DNA of 64,000 nucleotides from Acholoe squamosa (GCA_949317995.1 OX439047.1:32216950-32280949), one strand, 5' to 3'. Numbered from the stretch's first letter, positions 24,901-36,245 are shown. Notes: a model not told the origin generated them from the sequence alone. Translations and numbers: made by a program.

Positions 24901-26257
24901 CTATATTGTCAACAGTTCTAAAAGCGTCATATTGAAGAAGTCATTGCCATAACCATGGTGTCTTTTGTTAATGTTTGACATGACTGAGACATTATTGGGT
25001 ATAGCTTAGTGCTCTTTGAATTGTATGAATCCTGGGATACCTCCCTCAAGAGAACTCTCTGCTTTTTAAATGCTGATTACATAATCCCGTTATCATGACA
25101 ACGATATAATTCGATGCCTATAATTAAATCGAACCAGCCATGCAGTTTCATGATAAACTTGCATTTGGATAATGACCATAAATTCGAATGAAGAAACTTA
25201 TTATCGCCAATGATTGCAATACATTTCATGTTGGGCATAGGTTTTGTGATTTTCTTTTCAGATATCGATAGCTTTAGGTGCAATGGAAAGTAAAACCCAG
25301 GACCTTGGTATAATGGTGTCTTATTGGATATAATTTGGCCGAACCATCTCCAGATCCTGAGTAAATAAGCTTGTGCTACGTTAACCCATGCCAGCTGATA
25401 GCTCTAACCTCTACCTCCGATACCTGACTTTGCCAGATAACTGTTACACATCCACACACTAGGGCTAGTGCTGATGCAGCTGATAGAAATGCCGCTGTGC
25501 TCACTTGTTTTATTAGGCTAAAAAATAAAGTTGTGTTTCCAGTTACTTGCCTCAAATATCTAGGTTCGGTAGGTCGGATTTTTTTTTTTTTTTTGGTATA
25601 GAAATGTATGGGCAGACATGTTGGATTCTACGATTTTACAGTAGAGTTATGAAAAGCACAAGGAATGTGAAGCTCATGTAAAAATATGAATGAATGTTAT
25701 GACCTGTATACCAATAGATAAGGACCTACATAAGCTCCATGAAAAACTGATGAAAAAAATAAGAAAATCACGGGAAAAATGCATAAAGATTGCCAAAAAA
25801 TGTTAAAAATTCACAACAACAAAATAATTCCAGGACCATCCCTGTTTTGCAAGGGTCGGTCGGGTTACTGGAAACAAACCTTTTTTTTAGGCCTTGAGCT
25901 GAGGGCGAAGTGGGTTTCATGTTTCCTTTGGGTTCATATTGGCTTCCCAGCTATTGTACAAAATTAAGCATTGCTCCTGGAAATGCAACCACATATTTGG
26001 CAATTTGAAATATAAAACAGTGAAAAACGATATATTCCATGTATGGGGAATGAGCCCTTTGCCTTCCTTCGGGAGTTGGCGACCAAGAGAAATAGGAGGA
26101 TTTTCCTGCCACCACTTACCTCTTGTAATGATAGATAATAAAATATGCTAAAATATTCAGAATATTTAAGTTTAGAAAAGTAACTATTGGACTTACAGTC
26201 GAATGCCTTCTCAGCAAACTCACTCCAGTCGATGGCAATTACCACACGTTTCGGCAT
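19000..26257 (-). CDS. Universal stress protein (UspA family), four exons
   Basis: Minus-strand exons 26257-26197, 22846-22784, 19482-19400 and 19203-19000 (stop at 19002-19000) join with matching phases (1, 2, 0 nt carried as T|GG, A|AG, AAG|ATC) into 136 aa. All introns are GT-AG (3350, 3301 and 196 bp). The start MPKRVVIAIDWSEFAEKAF is typical of the family's first beta strand with its conserved Asp (D10). Exon 2 gives the TVVILAHYIEA strand. Exon 3 is a charged helix. Exon 4 carries G101-x2-G104-x9-G114-S115, the full G2xG9xG(S/T) ATP-binding motif, then a C-terminal VPVLIC strand. A single-domain cytosolic ATP-binding stress protein is expected. An acceptor at 26292 (CTTTCAG) suggests a 5'UTR intron upstream. 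Confidence 0.9.
20579..20842. mobile_element. MITE with CCACTAGGTGGCAC-type termini, in USP intron 2
   Basis: Left end CTCCACTAGGCGTCACATGG then CGGCAGCGTT is mirrored by the right end AACGCTGCCGCCCCGTGCCA then CCTAGTGGAG. About 260 bp, no ORF. The right terminus contains a CTCF-type motif (see 20825-20838). Confidence 0.65.
20825..20838 (-). promoter_or_regulatory. CTCF-like motif
   Basis: CCACTAGGTGGCAC on the minus strand fits all 14 positions of the known core CCASYAGRKGGCRS. It lies inside the terminal repeat of a MITE, so it may be part of a transposon end and not a bound insulator. Confidence 0.35.
20985..20998. promoter_or_regulatory. RFX X-box-like palindrome
   Basis: Exact GTTGCCATGGCAAC in intron 2 of the stress-protein gene. 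A weaker relative GTTGCTATGACAAC lies 250 bp downstream near 21232. Confidence 0.35.
21250..22783. other. Remainder of USP intron 2
   Basis: AT-rich. A short + strand frame near 22235-22310 (EPWEECLEIAKAKWNRFK) looks protein-like, but I cannot tie it to splice sites or a family. Confidence 0.35.
23571..23673 (+). CDS. Possible terminal exon of an unidentified gene inside USP intron 1
   Basis: A strong acceptor (CTTTCCTGCAG at 23560-23570) is followed by 33 open codons and a TGA stop. The peptide runs QALKFGTSATEDDPPVSELL and then GEEGVTMHSFCQQ. Base composition is richer in G+C and codon choice more gene-like than the surrounding AT-rich intron. Phase 1 at the acceptor. No partner exon found on the + strand, no family recognised, and no nearby poly(A) signal. 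It could also be an exon relic. Confidence 0.25.
23674..25555. other. USP intron 1, nothing recognised
   Basis: AT-rich. The frame at 24478-24747 shows no domain or splice context. Confidence 0.4.
25560..25895 (+). mobile_element. GGTCGGT-type MITE in USP intron 1
   Basis: Left end TTCGGTAGGTCGGAT followed by a T run and TATAGAAATGTATGGGCAGA. Right end CCTGTTTTGCAAGGGTCGGT then CGGGTTACTGGAAAC. A-rich interior. About 335 bp. One of four copies in the window. Confidence 0.7.
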
Positions 26258-26299
26258 GGCTGTGTGGTGTTAAGTCCTGTCTTTTTGTCTACTGAAAGA

Positions 26300-27355
26300 A
26301 TAAGACATGATATAAGACTATTACTATTGCACTGAGTATGTTCTGGTTTTTTTTACATACATACCATTGTTTATCAAAGGTTTTTATATTACTAAAGTAC
26401 AGCAGATATTCCTCTACTTATACTCTTAGAATGCAGCCGGTCGCAGATATATTCTGGGTACATCTTATGTCATAATTTGTGACATACTTATAGCCCAAGT
26501 AGCCTCCTGTATGTTCATAACTCCATTTCCAAAGGACGTTATATCCGGTAGCTAATGTTTTAATCATACAACACCTATGTGCTATTTGCATGTGTTTTTA
26601 TCTTAGATATTCCATTTAGACCAGATTGAATATGAACATTCCTACTTCGTCACACGCATAGTAAGATCATTCATGAACAACCTAGTATTATACTGCATGC
26701 CTTGCTAGAGAACCTTCCAGAGGTGGTATGGCAATCTGTATCTAGCTGTAAAGGTTCAGAAAAATAAACCTAAGTCACAAAAAGCTAAAAGTGAAAAAAC
26801 AAGGCATATATATGTCAGAGTTAATCGAAAGTAAAAGAGCCCCCCACATGCCACACCATGATGGGCCTAGGACTAAACCTTTACTTTTTTTTTGCTTTTA
26901 AGGGGGTTTCTTTTATTTTGTTGGCATGCAGAATACTCGCACGTGGAAAAACAGAATTAGCCGAAAGGGCATTTGGCTACCGTCAGCTCATGACATGGCT
27001 ATACTGTATACATAAAGGGCCCAATACCTCAAGGGGAGTGTTTTTGACCAGAGCACCATAGTTAAGGTGTTACAGTGATGGCAGATGCATTTAGAATTAA
27101 TTTCAGACATAATTGTCAAGACTTGATGAACTAGTTATACTGCTACCATTGCCCGCTTCCACCTGTAATTTGCTGTTCTGGGTAGAGAATTACAGTCTGC
27201 TTAAATTATCACACGTTAATAACTAGAGTTAGATATGAGTGCCGTTGTAATCGCTACAGTGAACTACATGAAGACCTGCGATTGAAACTACAAAAAAAAA
27301 GTATGGACCAGATTTCACTCAAAACAGCCTTAAGGGGAATTTCTCCAATTCTTAG
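26300..27355. other. Upstream region of the USP gene
   Basis: Should contain the promoter and any non-coding first exon of the minus-strand stress-protein gene. I could not place a TATA box or initiator. The + frame at 26858-27061 has no recognisable domain. Confidence 0.35.
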
Positions 27356-27359
27356 GAAC

Positions 27360-27579
27360 GAGTGATTTATTGCCATACGGGGGTTGTGTTGTTACATTTA
27401 GGGGGGGGGGCATTTTGAAAAAAGAGCCCATCGGTGGGGACCCATAAACTTTCACCATGGGGGGGGGGGTCAAAACTACATGAGCAATTCCAGTCATCGG
27501 GACGCGTCCTTCCACATGCGTAACTGAAAAAGTCCACCAATTATTCAGCCTCCCTCCCTCATTTGGCAATAAATGACTC
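27360..27579. mobile_element. G-run MITE (ATTTATTGCC termini), copy A
   Basis: Ends GAGTGATTTATTGCC and GGCAATAAATGACTC are inverted repeats. The interior has runs of ten G's (near 27400 and 27460) on the + strand. Homologous copies are at about 41780-41992 and 42870-43160. The Pro-rich minus-strand ORFs in all three copies are products of the G runs. Confidence 0.65.
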
Positions 27580-27649
27580 TTCCCTCACGAGAATAAACTT
27601 AAATAAAGAATTCCACTCAATACTGAAAATGAATCTAGATCTGAGTCCC

Positions 27650-27650
27650 T

Positions 27651-27700
<50 letters not shown>

Positions 27701-27724
27701 CTCCTCCTCCTCCTCCTCCTCCTC
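27650..27724. repeat. (CT)n followed by (CTC)n microsatellite
   Basis: C-rich lead, then about 38 bp CT, then about 27 bp CTC. It directly abuts the left end of the element at 27725. Confidence 0.95.
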
Positions 27725-29092
27725 ACACACTAAGAAATGTGTTTAGTTTTTAAACACTTTTATGCATATTTAAAACACTTTCTTGTAACACATTGTTGAA
27801 CACTTCTTTGGGTAAAACACTTAACACTCTTTCAAAAAGTGTTTAAAATTTCAAAAGTGTTTTGATTGAAATGTGTTTTAGTTGAAAAAGTGTTTAAATG
27901 ATTCTGAGACTAAAGTGTTTAGGTTCAGAAAGTATTTAAAATGAGTTTCAGGCAAATCAATGTCCTTGTTATTATTTTTATTTTCCTAATAAACCCATGG
28001 TCCCTCTATCTATTTTGGTCCTTCTATCTATTTTGCTTTAAGTGTGTTTGTCTGTACTTACTATGTTAATAACCTGTTGTGTGAATATTGCCAGTCCCTA
28101 TTTCTTCTCCATCTCCTGATTGTGTTCATATTGACATTTGTCAAGATCTATGATGTTATTGTACTGTTTCATTTGTGACTTTCCTTTGAAAAAAACCATC
28201 AAACTTGGTCTGCTCTATAGCATTATTTAAATGAACATAGCAGTTCATTAATGCAATGAGCAAGTCCAAATAAAAAAAAAAAAAAAGTCCCAGTTTTAGG
28301 ATTAGTGAGTCCTTCCTACCACATATTTCTGTCTCTCTGCAGGTAGAGAATACCAAATTAATGTTGATAGCAAGTTGATGAATCTTGATCATCCATTAAT
28401 TCTATCAACATTGATTCTGTGCTAACAGGGCTTTGGCTATAGTCAAGATGAGTTCAAACACTTTGATGCACAGAGTTAGTCAGTGAGTTTAGGACTGGGA
28501 TGTATGTGAAGAGTTTGGTTCCACCAAAACACAATTTCTCAAAAGCCTACAGATTAGAAATACTTAAATGTAATACAAAAGCTATTTTCTTTGAAAGATT
28601 TTTTTTTCGGCTGTTCAGATTTTGTTTAGTAAAGATTTCATCATGATAGCTCTAAAATTAACTTCAGGATAGTACTTCAAAAATGGGTATATGTTGGGAA
28701 TCTGGAATGGATTTATTGCGTTTTGGAACCAAACTCTTCATGTATTAATCCTGAATATTACAAAATGGGTATTTAGCAGGGGTTACATTGGAATCAAGGT
28801 AATGAGAAGGTAACTTTTAGTCATTTCTTTCACAAATTTTTCTAAGATAAAGTGTCAATGTTGTATTCTATCAGGATGTTGTGTATCATTATCATTTATA
28901 AATACTTAAATTCAGACATTTGTGTCCAAATGAATGTTACCGTAGTACCATCAAAGCTGGCTCCTGCCACCTAGTGAGCTGGATTGGAACCAAGTATCAA
29001 AACACTTTTATAAACCTGAACACTTTTGCAGGAAAAGTGTTTCAAGAAAAGTGTTTAGGTAAAATGTGTTTTAGTTTAACACATTTTTTAGA
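27725..29092. mobile_element. Non-autonomous DNA element with GTGTTT/AAACAC subterminal repeats, about 1.4 kb
   Basis: Left end CACACTAAGAAATGTGTTTA and right end CACTCTAAAAAATGTGTTAA (minus strand) are inverted repeats. Roughly the first 230 bp and last 100 bp are dense in AAGTGTTT and AAACACTT words in both orientations. The flanks on both sides are CTC repeats, consistent with insertion into a (CTC)n tract. No transposase ORF in the middle. Terminal CACTNTAA with subterminal repeats suggests a hAT-like family, by inference only. Confidence 0.6.
28964..28977 (-). promoter_or_regulatory. CTCF-like motif
   Basis: TCACTAGGTGGCAG on the minus strand matches 13 of 14 positions of CCASYAGRKGGCRS. 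It lies near the right end of the 27725-29092 element. Confidence 0.3.
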
Positions 29093-29099
29093 GTGCACC

Positions 29100-30030
29100 C
29101 TCCTCCTCCTTCTTTGAAGCCCATAATTTGCCGTTCCTTGGCATATACATGTATACTTGTCTTTTGACTTACTGGCCTACTTGTGAGCTACTCATTCACG
29201 TGGTCTGCTCTCTCTGCTCCAATAACTACAGTACTTACTTCCTCCTGTCAAGTATGTAACCTTCAGCACCCAAGGCTCGTAAATAGGAATAAAAAGACCC
29301 TTATCATGTGGGAAGGTAATTCATAGGCACAGTACCACAGTTATAGGGACATGGGTGTGAAGGAATTCCATATTTATCTCCTTCATTTTGTATGATTGAC
29401 AGGACTTGGTCACAAAAAAAAAACTTTCAGCAGCAAGAGGCTCTGTGGGCAAGGAAAGGGACCGTATGTATCAAAGTAGATGCTCCGTGTGATGACAAGC
29501 GGGAGAGCGATCTACAAACAATCATAATGTATTTGAAGGTGGTCTCCTTGAGTCTGTTTCTGATTAACTAAAAGGCGTTTTACTCAATGCTTAAACTCCA
29601 CAGTGCAAAAGCTCTGAGAGTTGCAGGCAGATAGATAGTCTGTTTGTCCTTTTCCCTTTCGCTTTTGAAAGTATGAACTTTCAGATTCGGGGTGCCTTTT
29701 AAGCAGCGGTTTTCATTCCTGCCGTAGAGCGAGTATATTAATCAATGTTTGAGCTAACAGTCAAAGGGAACATTCAGCCTACACTAAAACTCTTCTTGGT
29801 TTTAGTTGACTTTGCATGTAGCTATTCTTGCTTGATCTATGACAGTTGTACCTCTGAATGAAAATGGGATAGGATTAGGCCATTTTGTCCACTACTAACA
29901 TCTGTAATGTTTAAGGTGCGAGAATAAGTTTTCAGCCAAACAATTTATGACATTTTATTTGTAATATTAGTTATCCCAAAAGGATAAGAGCATAAGCAAA
30001 TGAATTGACTAAAATACTGTAGCTTGTCTA
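29100..30030. other. Intergenic, nothing recognised
   Basis: No gene, RNA or repeat structure was recognised. Confidence 0.4.
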
Positions 30031-30042
30031 GTTTGCATGCAG

Positions 30043-30350
30043 GTAGGCCAAGAGGTGATGTAGGCCTCACTGTTCAACCAGCCTCCTTTCTAACCACTAC
30101 CTCCCTAGTTGATGCCCCTGTGACACCTGTGCTAGCCTGTAACTACCCTATACCTCCCTCTTGTCTCCTCCTTCATCACCATACCCCACCGTTAACACTG
30201 CTCCCTGCTCCACCCCAAACCGTGGAGTTCATCCTCCACCCTGGAGGAGAGCACCACAGTAGTTTCCACACACCCCCTCACACCTACACACATGCCAGGA
30301 TGTATGGCATGAGGATAGCTCATCTTGCCAACCAAAATAACGACTATTAA
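30043..30350 (+). CDS. Possible C-terminal exon, Pro/Thr/His-rich, unidentified
   Basis: A clean open frame of about 100 codons starts at a possible acceptor (TTTGCATGCAG) near 30042 and ends with TAA at 30348-30350. Composition is Pro-, Thr- and His-rich early (LLLHHHTPPLTLLPAPP), then QTVEFILHPGGEHHSS and a basic end MRIAHLANQNNDY. G+C is well above the flanks. No domain recognised and no upstream exon identified. Low-complexity tails of this kind occur in transcription factors, but that is only a suggestion. Confidence 0.3.
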
Positions 30351-30855
30351 CATAGTCTTTGGGCCCTACATCCAAGGTCCAATCTTAAATAGGAATAATT
30401 TGGTGTTGCTTAACCAAGATAGGTTCTATATCATTTGAACAGATTTAACATGATAAAAATTCCACTATTATGATATTTTTCAACGAAGCTATACTGGTGT
30501 GTGGATCAATACCCCGTGTGCAGTGCACATAACAGTTTATAATTCAATCTAAAATTTCAGGGAAAGATATCATTTAGATGAATATCTTAAATCTATTGAC
30601 AAAAGGCACAGAGCTTACAATAACATGTATCTGGGTGCTGCAAGTAAAACAAATAAGGAAATAACAGAACTATAAGAATAGTATAATGTCCAGGTCTAAG
30701 CTTTAGAGCTGTGCACCTTTGGGGCAATGGTAACAGAAATTATTACTGGGATAATGTTAGGGCTTGTATTCTATTAGCCAATTTGGTCATATTTTGATTA
30801 GCCAAAGTCAAAAGTGATTAGCCAATCATGTTGAAGAATGATTACTGAAATGTGG

Positions 30856-30992
30856 TACATAAGCAAATGTCAACGACCATGGAATATTTTTGCATCGTAT
30901 TCCCCGAAGTGAGTCTGACGTATTCAACGAGGCCTTATAGGGGAATGCGATGCAAAAATATTCCATGGGAGTTGACATTTGCATTTATGTCA
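30856..30992. mobile_element. Palindromic MITE, about 135 bp
   Basis: Left arm GCAAATGTCAACGACCATGG then AATATTTTTGCATCG. Right arm CGATGCAAAAATATTCCATG then GGAGTTGACATTTGC. Almost the whole element is arm; the centre is about 35 bp. A diverged half-copy is at 5488. Confidence 0.75.
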
Positions 30993-30999
30993 TGGCCCT

Positions 31000-32830
31000 A
31001 CGGGGTTAATTTGCTTTAAAATAGAGAAACACAGCTTAAATCTTTTCAGAATCCAAGATGGCAGACACCCATTGAATACGGCCACATTGTATTCCATCCC
31101 CCCATTGAATACGGCATATCCAGTACTGTTCTATAGTATCGGTCGTATCTGCCATGACATAAATTGTTTTTCTCCTACATGTCCATCCTAAGTAGTGCTC
31201 ATTCAAAATGACTCATGTTCAAAGGCCCAGGTTAATTATTCAAAAGCCTAGATGTCAACTCGCCACCAAATCTTTCGAGCAGCGAGCATTGCAATACATG
31301 TAGCAATATAACCTCCAACCCTTCCCTCAGCGCAGACGATGGTTAGTGTGGTTGTATCGAGTGTGTGAGATGTTACCTCCCAAAATAATGTTCCCTGCTG
31401 ATGAGTTATGAGGCCCACTGCTGGGGTATACTACTTGGCCAAGGTATGACCATTACTGACCTCCTACAAGGTCGTCCTCCCAAGCTATACCATTCCAGAT
31501 AGATGTTTTGAGAGTCTACTTTGGAGTGCCAAAATAATATATGTTTTGGCTAGAGGTGTTGGTATGCTGATACTTATCACTGTACGTAGCTGAGTCAGGT
31601 ACGTCAGTGAATTTATTTCTGAAGCCGCTGTGTTTCCCTCTTTTCTTTTAAAGAGTAAAAATGTTGGGCTGGTGGCGACGCCCACAATGTTATCAATGGG
31701 ACTGTAATTCTTCAGACTCCAAGAAACCGAGTGACTCACCCATGAACCGATTGCTTTTGGGTTGAAATTTATGTCTAAGTCGTATCATTTCAATTCTCAA
31801 TGAATATCCTAGATGGATCGTATGAAGGAAGGAAATTGCAATTCTCACTAACGTTTATCACTCACTACTGGATAAGACAAGCATGCCTCAGAATAATCCT
31901 TTAATATGCTCTTTTCAATTACAGGACATCTCAGGAACCTCATGGAAGTATCTTAAAATGTCAAATTAATAGTTTCCCATACTTCTCATACTATTTATAA
32001 AGCAGTATTTTCTTTTTTAGAATTGCACACCATTGCTACAATCAGGATACTTCTCATGAAAATTAGGAATATGTGTCAAACTTTATGAATAGGGTTCCTA
32101 AAATGAAGGCAGGGCAGGGATGAGTGAGACTGGGGTTGGAGACATAAGGTGGATAAACGTAACGACAAATACAGGTCTAGGTAAAAGTTGATCCATGGGA
32201 ATGAAGTCTAAGACTTTTGGTCATTTTCAACTCCCCGACCCCGACCATGTTAAGATTTCTGTCATTCATTTGATCAGCATAGTTTTTTGTCACACTTAGA
32301 CCAACACCGCAGTTGAAGGAGTGGGTCCATAGATTTTTTTATGGCCAATATATAGGGATATCTATGAATATACAAATGCCTATACCCCTTGAATCATACT
32401 GAGATCTTCAGAACTATAGTTAGTAGAGTTTGGATTGTTTGAGATCAACGAGAACTTCATCCGCACTTAATGACATTTGTTCTTTCTTCTGTCACGTATA
32501 CTAGTTCATTATTGGCAAGAGCTCAAATCGCAAACCTTTAAAAATAGTGCAATACTTTAGCCAGAGCATTTTGTCTACATGAGCTAGACAAAGTGCTAGG
32601 TGTAGAGCAGTAGAGGCATTCCCTGTTGACATCTGCAAGTATTCCAACATACACCTCAGTCTGTTGTAGGTTAGGATGTGTACACAACTGAATACAAGTT
32701 GTCTTGTGTGTAAACCTACACAGTAGGCTTATACTATGTCTTCCAACGGTTGTATATCTCTGCTGACAGTCTAGGATGATAAAACGAATAGACACAATCT
32801 TCATGAATATCTATAGCTGTTAGGTCTAAC
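31000..32830. other. Intergenic, nothing recognised
   Basis: Short minus-strand frames (31485-31739, 32538-32804) have no domains and no convincing exon boundaries. Confidence 0.4.
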
Positions 32831-32840
32831 AGTGTCTCCT

Positions 32841-32891
32841 TTCACAGGCAAACGGGACAGACAGCTACTGTCTGTCCCGTTTGCCTGTGAA
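32841..32891. repeat. Perfect 24-bp hairpin with 3-nt spacer
   Basis: Arms 32841-32864 (TTCACAGGCAAACGGGACAG plus ACAG) and 32868-32891 are exact reverse complements separated by CTA. There are no mismatches, so the structure is young or maintained. Not a terminator in this eukaryotic context. Confidence 0.9.
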
Positions 32892-33715
32892 GCCCTTCCA
32901 AATGGACAGCACCTCTGGTCAAACACATGCAATTTCAAATAATATCTGAAATGGACAGTACCGCCAGTCACAATCAAACCTATTGAAATTGACATGTGCT
33001 CTATAGAAATGAGCAAATTATCTTTTCACAGCTCTGCACGAGCTCCTATCATTATGCAGTGATGGAAATAATGGCATGAGCTACTCATACAGCTTACAGG
33101 AGGCCACATGCAGTAATTGAGTGAGTTGCTCATCAGGGTGGGTATAGGTGGTACATGGCATCTACCTGTTTGCTCACTGCTAATTTATGAGGGTTGTTCA
33201 GCCACCCTATGTTTATGTTTGTGGGTTGCACAGCTGACACTCTCCAAACACACTCTGCAATAAATTACTCAATCTCCATACAGAATTCCAAAGCCTTGCC
33301 AAAATAGATAGAGCGCCATTTTCTGAAGTAGGATCTATGTAATACGTGCCATATGTGCTGGGACTATCATTATCGGAGCTATGAGCTCCCAGTACTGATA
33401 TTTCACAAGACCCACAGCCCTCAAATTCAGGCTATACCGAGGTAGCGCATTGTCCAATGGGTGCGGCAATAGCTGAAGCTGGTTACCAGCTCTTATCACT
33501 GATAATAGTTAGCTGATGGGTACCACTACCCCCCCCCCGATAGGACCGCAGTGAATGGTTGGTGCTTTTTCATTGGCTGATAATGAAACCAGCTTAGTCG
33601 GTATAGGCAATTATGGACTGTAAGCCCCAGCAAATATACCATGGCAATGGGAATGGAACTACTGGTTTTGTTTGGTGTGGTTAGGAGAGAGGTAAACAGG
33701 ACAATGTGTATATAC

Positions 33716-33783
33716 CTGAAGTGGCCAACGGCGCCTGTACTAAGCTGTTCCTTCTGCTTCCCCCAGGGTCTATAATACTCCAT
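33716..33783 (-). CDS. Possible first coding exon, unidentified gene
   Basis: ATG at 33783-33781 in an ideal context (TGTACCATGGAG) opens 22 codons, MEYYRPWGKQKEQLSTGAVG plus HF, then a donor CAG|GTATAT at 33716/33715 in phase 2. The upstream minus sequence stays open for another 26 codons, so the true start could be earlier. No downstream exon on the minus strand could be assigned and no family is recognised. Confidence 0.22.
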
Positions 33784-34041
33784 GGTACACCTCTCTCGGT
33801 GGGGCGACAACTTCACCAGGTAGAAGCATGAAGCCACACGTAGACATTCATAACAGAGCAAGACACAGCTGCGTTCTCTACCAATTTAGGCAATTAATTA
33901 CACTAATGCTATGCATTCTCTAGCTGAAATCCTCAGGATTCAAGTAGCCTAGTTCTTTGGGAAAGTGACCTCTACGTCCTCGTATTCATAAAACCAATCA
34001 TAAATTTATACCCCCGCTGGCCTCACTGACACGGAGAGTAG

Positions 34042-34400
34042 CTAGAGTGAAAAGCTAGTCAGCCTTAGAGAGGGAATTTCTTGTGAAGTATGGCTTACAC
34101 CATGAATGTATTTTGGTGTATTGGGATATAATGTATGGGGTGGGGTGGCCTTGTACAACCCCTCTCTACTCCAGCTGTCACTGTCTGGGTAGGAAAAAGT
34201 GGGAGGGACAAGAGGAGAGGCACACATTCTCCTGGGTCCATGTCCTCCTGCACAAATCTCCTGTACAATCTCCTCCATACACCATAATAGTAGTGAAGAG
34301 CTAACTTCAACTGAACAAAGGAAATCACATGAATGGTTATTGACAAGCTTTTGGAGGATTTGAAAGTGTCACTGGTAATTGTCAACATCGCATCGGTCAA
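34042..34400 (-). CDS. Overlapping open frames, unidentified
   Basis: Two long minus-strand frames overlap here (78 and 101 codons), both open through the same C/T-rich stretch. The low stop density may only reflect composition. The frame beginning MEEIVQEICAGGHGPRR looks the more protein-like. No domain, splice site or partner seen. Confidence 0.12.
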
Positions 34401-34664
34401 AATTGTTCAGAGAGCCATAGTTTTGAATGACAAAAATATGATTGCGAAAAACAAAAGACCAACATACTGTTCCCCCATACGAATCTTCTATGTGAATGCT
34501 TAATGAGACCCCAATAAAGATTTACTTCCATATGCCTCTGAAGATACTGATCATGAGTACAATGAAGTTGTCCTCTACATGCACAACCATCTCTGCGGCA
34601 ATAGAAGTATCATTACAAACGGGGGAGAACGCGCCTCCAGGGAGATTTTTAGTACTGGTTTTGG

Positions 34665-34678
34665 CCTCCAGGGGGCAG
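34665..34678 (+). promoter_or_regulatory. CTCF-like motif
   Basis: CCTCCAGGGGGCAG matches 13 of 14 positions of CCASYAGRKGGCRS. A weaker CGCCTCCAGGGAG lies 33 bp upstream. Confidence 0.3.
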
Positions 34679-34801
34679 TATATGGGTAAAACACTGACAA
34701 ATATGCTAAAAAGTGCTTTAGACCAATTTTTGATAAGGAATCCAGTGATATGCTTAAAATCATTCCATCTTCACTGGAAATGTTCTATTTTTGGAATGTT
34801 A

Positions 34802-34859
34802 GTTGCCATGGAAACATAGAAAATTGGATGATAAGGCTTTTTCTGGTTGCCATGGAAAC
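34802..34859. promoter_or_regulatory. Two RFX X-box-like sites
   Basis: GTTGCCATGGAAAC occurs twice (34802-34815 and 34846-34859), 44 bp apart, each one base from the perfect palindrome. No gene start adjoins them. Confidence 0.3.
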
Positions 34860-35076
34860 CACTCCTGTATTCCAATTGGGAAATTTTGCCACAACCCTTT
34901 TTTGAAATTCCTTCAGGAACTCAGAACCGAAAACAGAGTACAAAAATTCCCTCTAGGACCAATTTTATGACAAAAACATCACATTTCTTTGGTTATTTTC
35001 CACAAAACCGTATTTCTTTGCATTATTAGTGTTATAGATGTGTAGAATAGTATAGATTTTGATACTATACATCGTG

Positions 35077-35293
35077 TTTCAATAGTTTCCATGACAGGAT
35101 GGCCTCAAATCGTAGCAGGAGGTATAAGAAATGACTCCATACCAGTGACTACATAGTGAGCTACAGTACAGGCCTCAAAATAGCAGCTGCTATTTATTCA
35201 ACTACTGACTCAATACCCACCACTATGAAGTCATAGCACCCAGTCATAGGAGCCACTATTGGCTACATAGTGACCAGTCATACCTCCTACATG
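35077..35293 (+). repeat. Left part of tandem unit 1, interrupted by the LTR element
   Basis: Starts GTTTCAATAGTTTCCATGAC and runs to CATACCTCCTACATG. It is nearly identical to 42627-42843. In that other unit the sequence continues without interruption, so 35293/41710 marks the LTR insertion point. Confidence 0.8.
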
Positions 35294-36124
35294 TGTCACA
35301 TATATATATATATGACACCTTTAAGACCCACACTCAGTGCTGTCCGCATCCCTACCGCCACTCAGCAGACCCCCATCTGCAACTAAGCGGCCTAACAATA
35401 GTGTCTCCAATGCTAGTCTGTACTTACATGTGGGTCTGGCTGTATAAGGCCTAGACCACAATAGGGGAAGACACACAGAGACAGTGATACCAGCCAATTA
35501 CTTTTCACAGTTCAAAGGATGCATCCCTTAACAATCATGTAACTCTATTGTAGTGGAGACATGGCAATTGGATGCTGGGTCTAACTTTGTCTGGGGCAAT
35601 CAGCCCCAGAGTTGGGATATAAGGCCCCCAGTAGGAGGTCCATCCATCTCAGAATCCTGAGAACCACCACAGCAGTAACATCTCCAGTCCAGCTCTCCTG
35701 CAGCCTGCTATGCCTCTGCACTCTGTTGGGTTAGACTATGCCAGACAGGCATAGGACTACACCCCACTTGTGGCCAGAGGCAATCTTCTACCATTCATCC
35801 ATCAGAGGGTAAAGTTACAAATTAATATCATCCCTCTAAGCAGCAAGCCAGGAGCTAGGTTGTGGGAACCCACCTCGAACTATATTGGACAGTGTATCAT
35901 TATAATTACTATTACACATAGGAGTGGAACACTATTTTATAACCAACATTATATTTACTGTGTGTGGAAATTACCTGTATATTAACATTTGTATTACTGA
36001 TACATAACATGTTCTGCCTAAGCCTAATAAACCAGTGATAACTGGAATAACACTAATAAGAGCTTGATATTCTTACTCTCTATAAACCACTAGTCTTATG
36101 ATATTTCTCATATGACAACTTGAT
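35294..36124 (+). repeat. 5' LTR
   Basis: 831 bp. A TATA-like TATAAGG at 35618-35624 and a poly(A) signal AATAAA at 36026-36031 set the likely U3-R-U5 order. The 3' LTR carries AAAAAA where this one has AATAAA, so it has lost that signal. Confidence 0.75.
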
Positions 36125-36245
36125 CATAAAGTGGTGGAGAACATCCTACTAAGATCCCAAATTACACAAGCTTTTATCAGTCAAGCTGGCAACATTACCA
36201 GGAAATACCATACACACAGCAAACCCACTCCACCCACCCAGTGAC

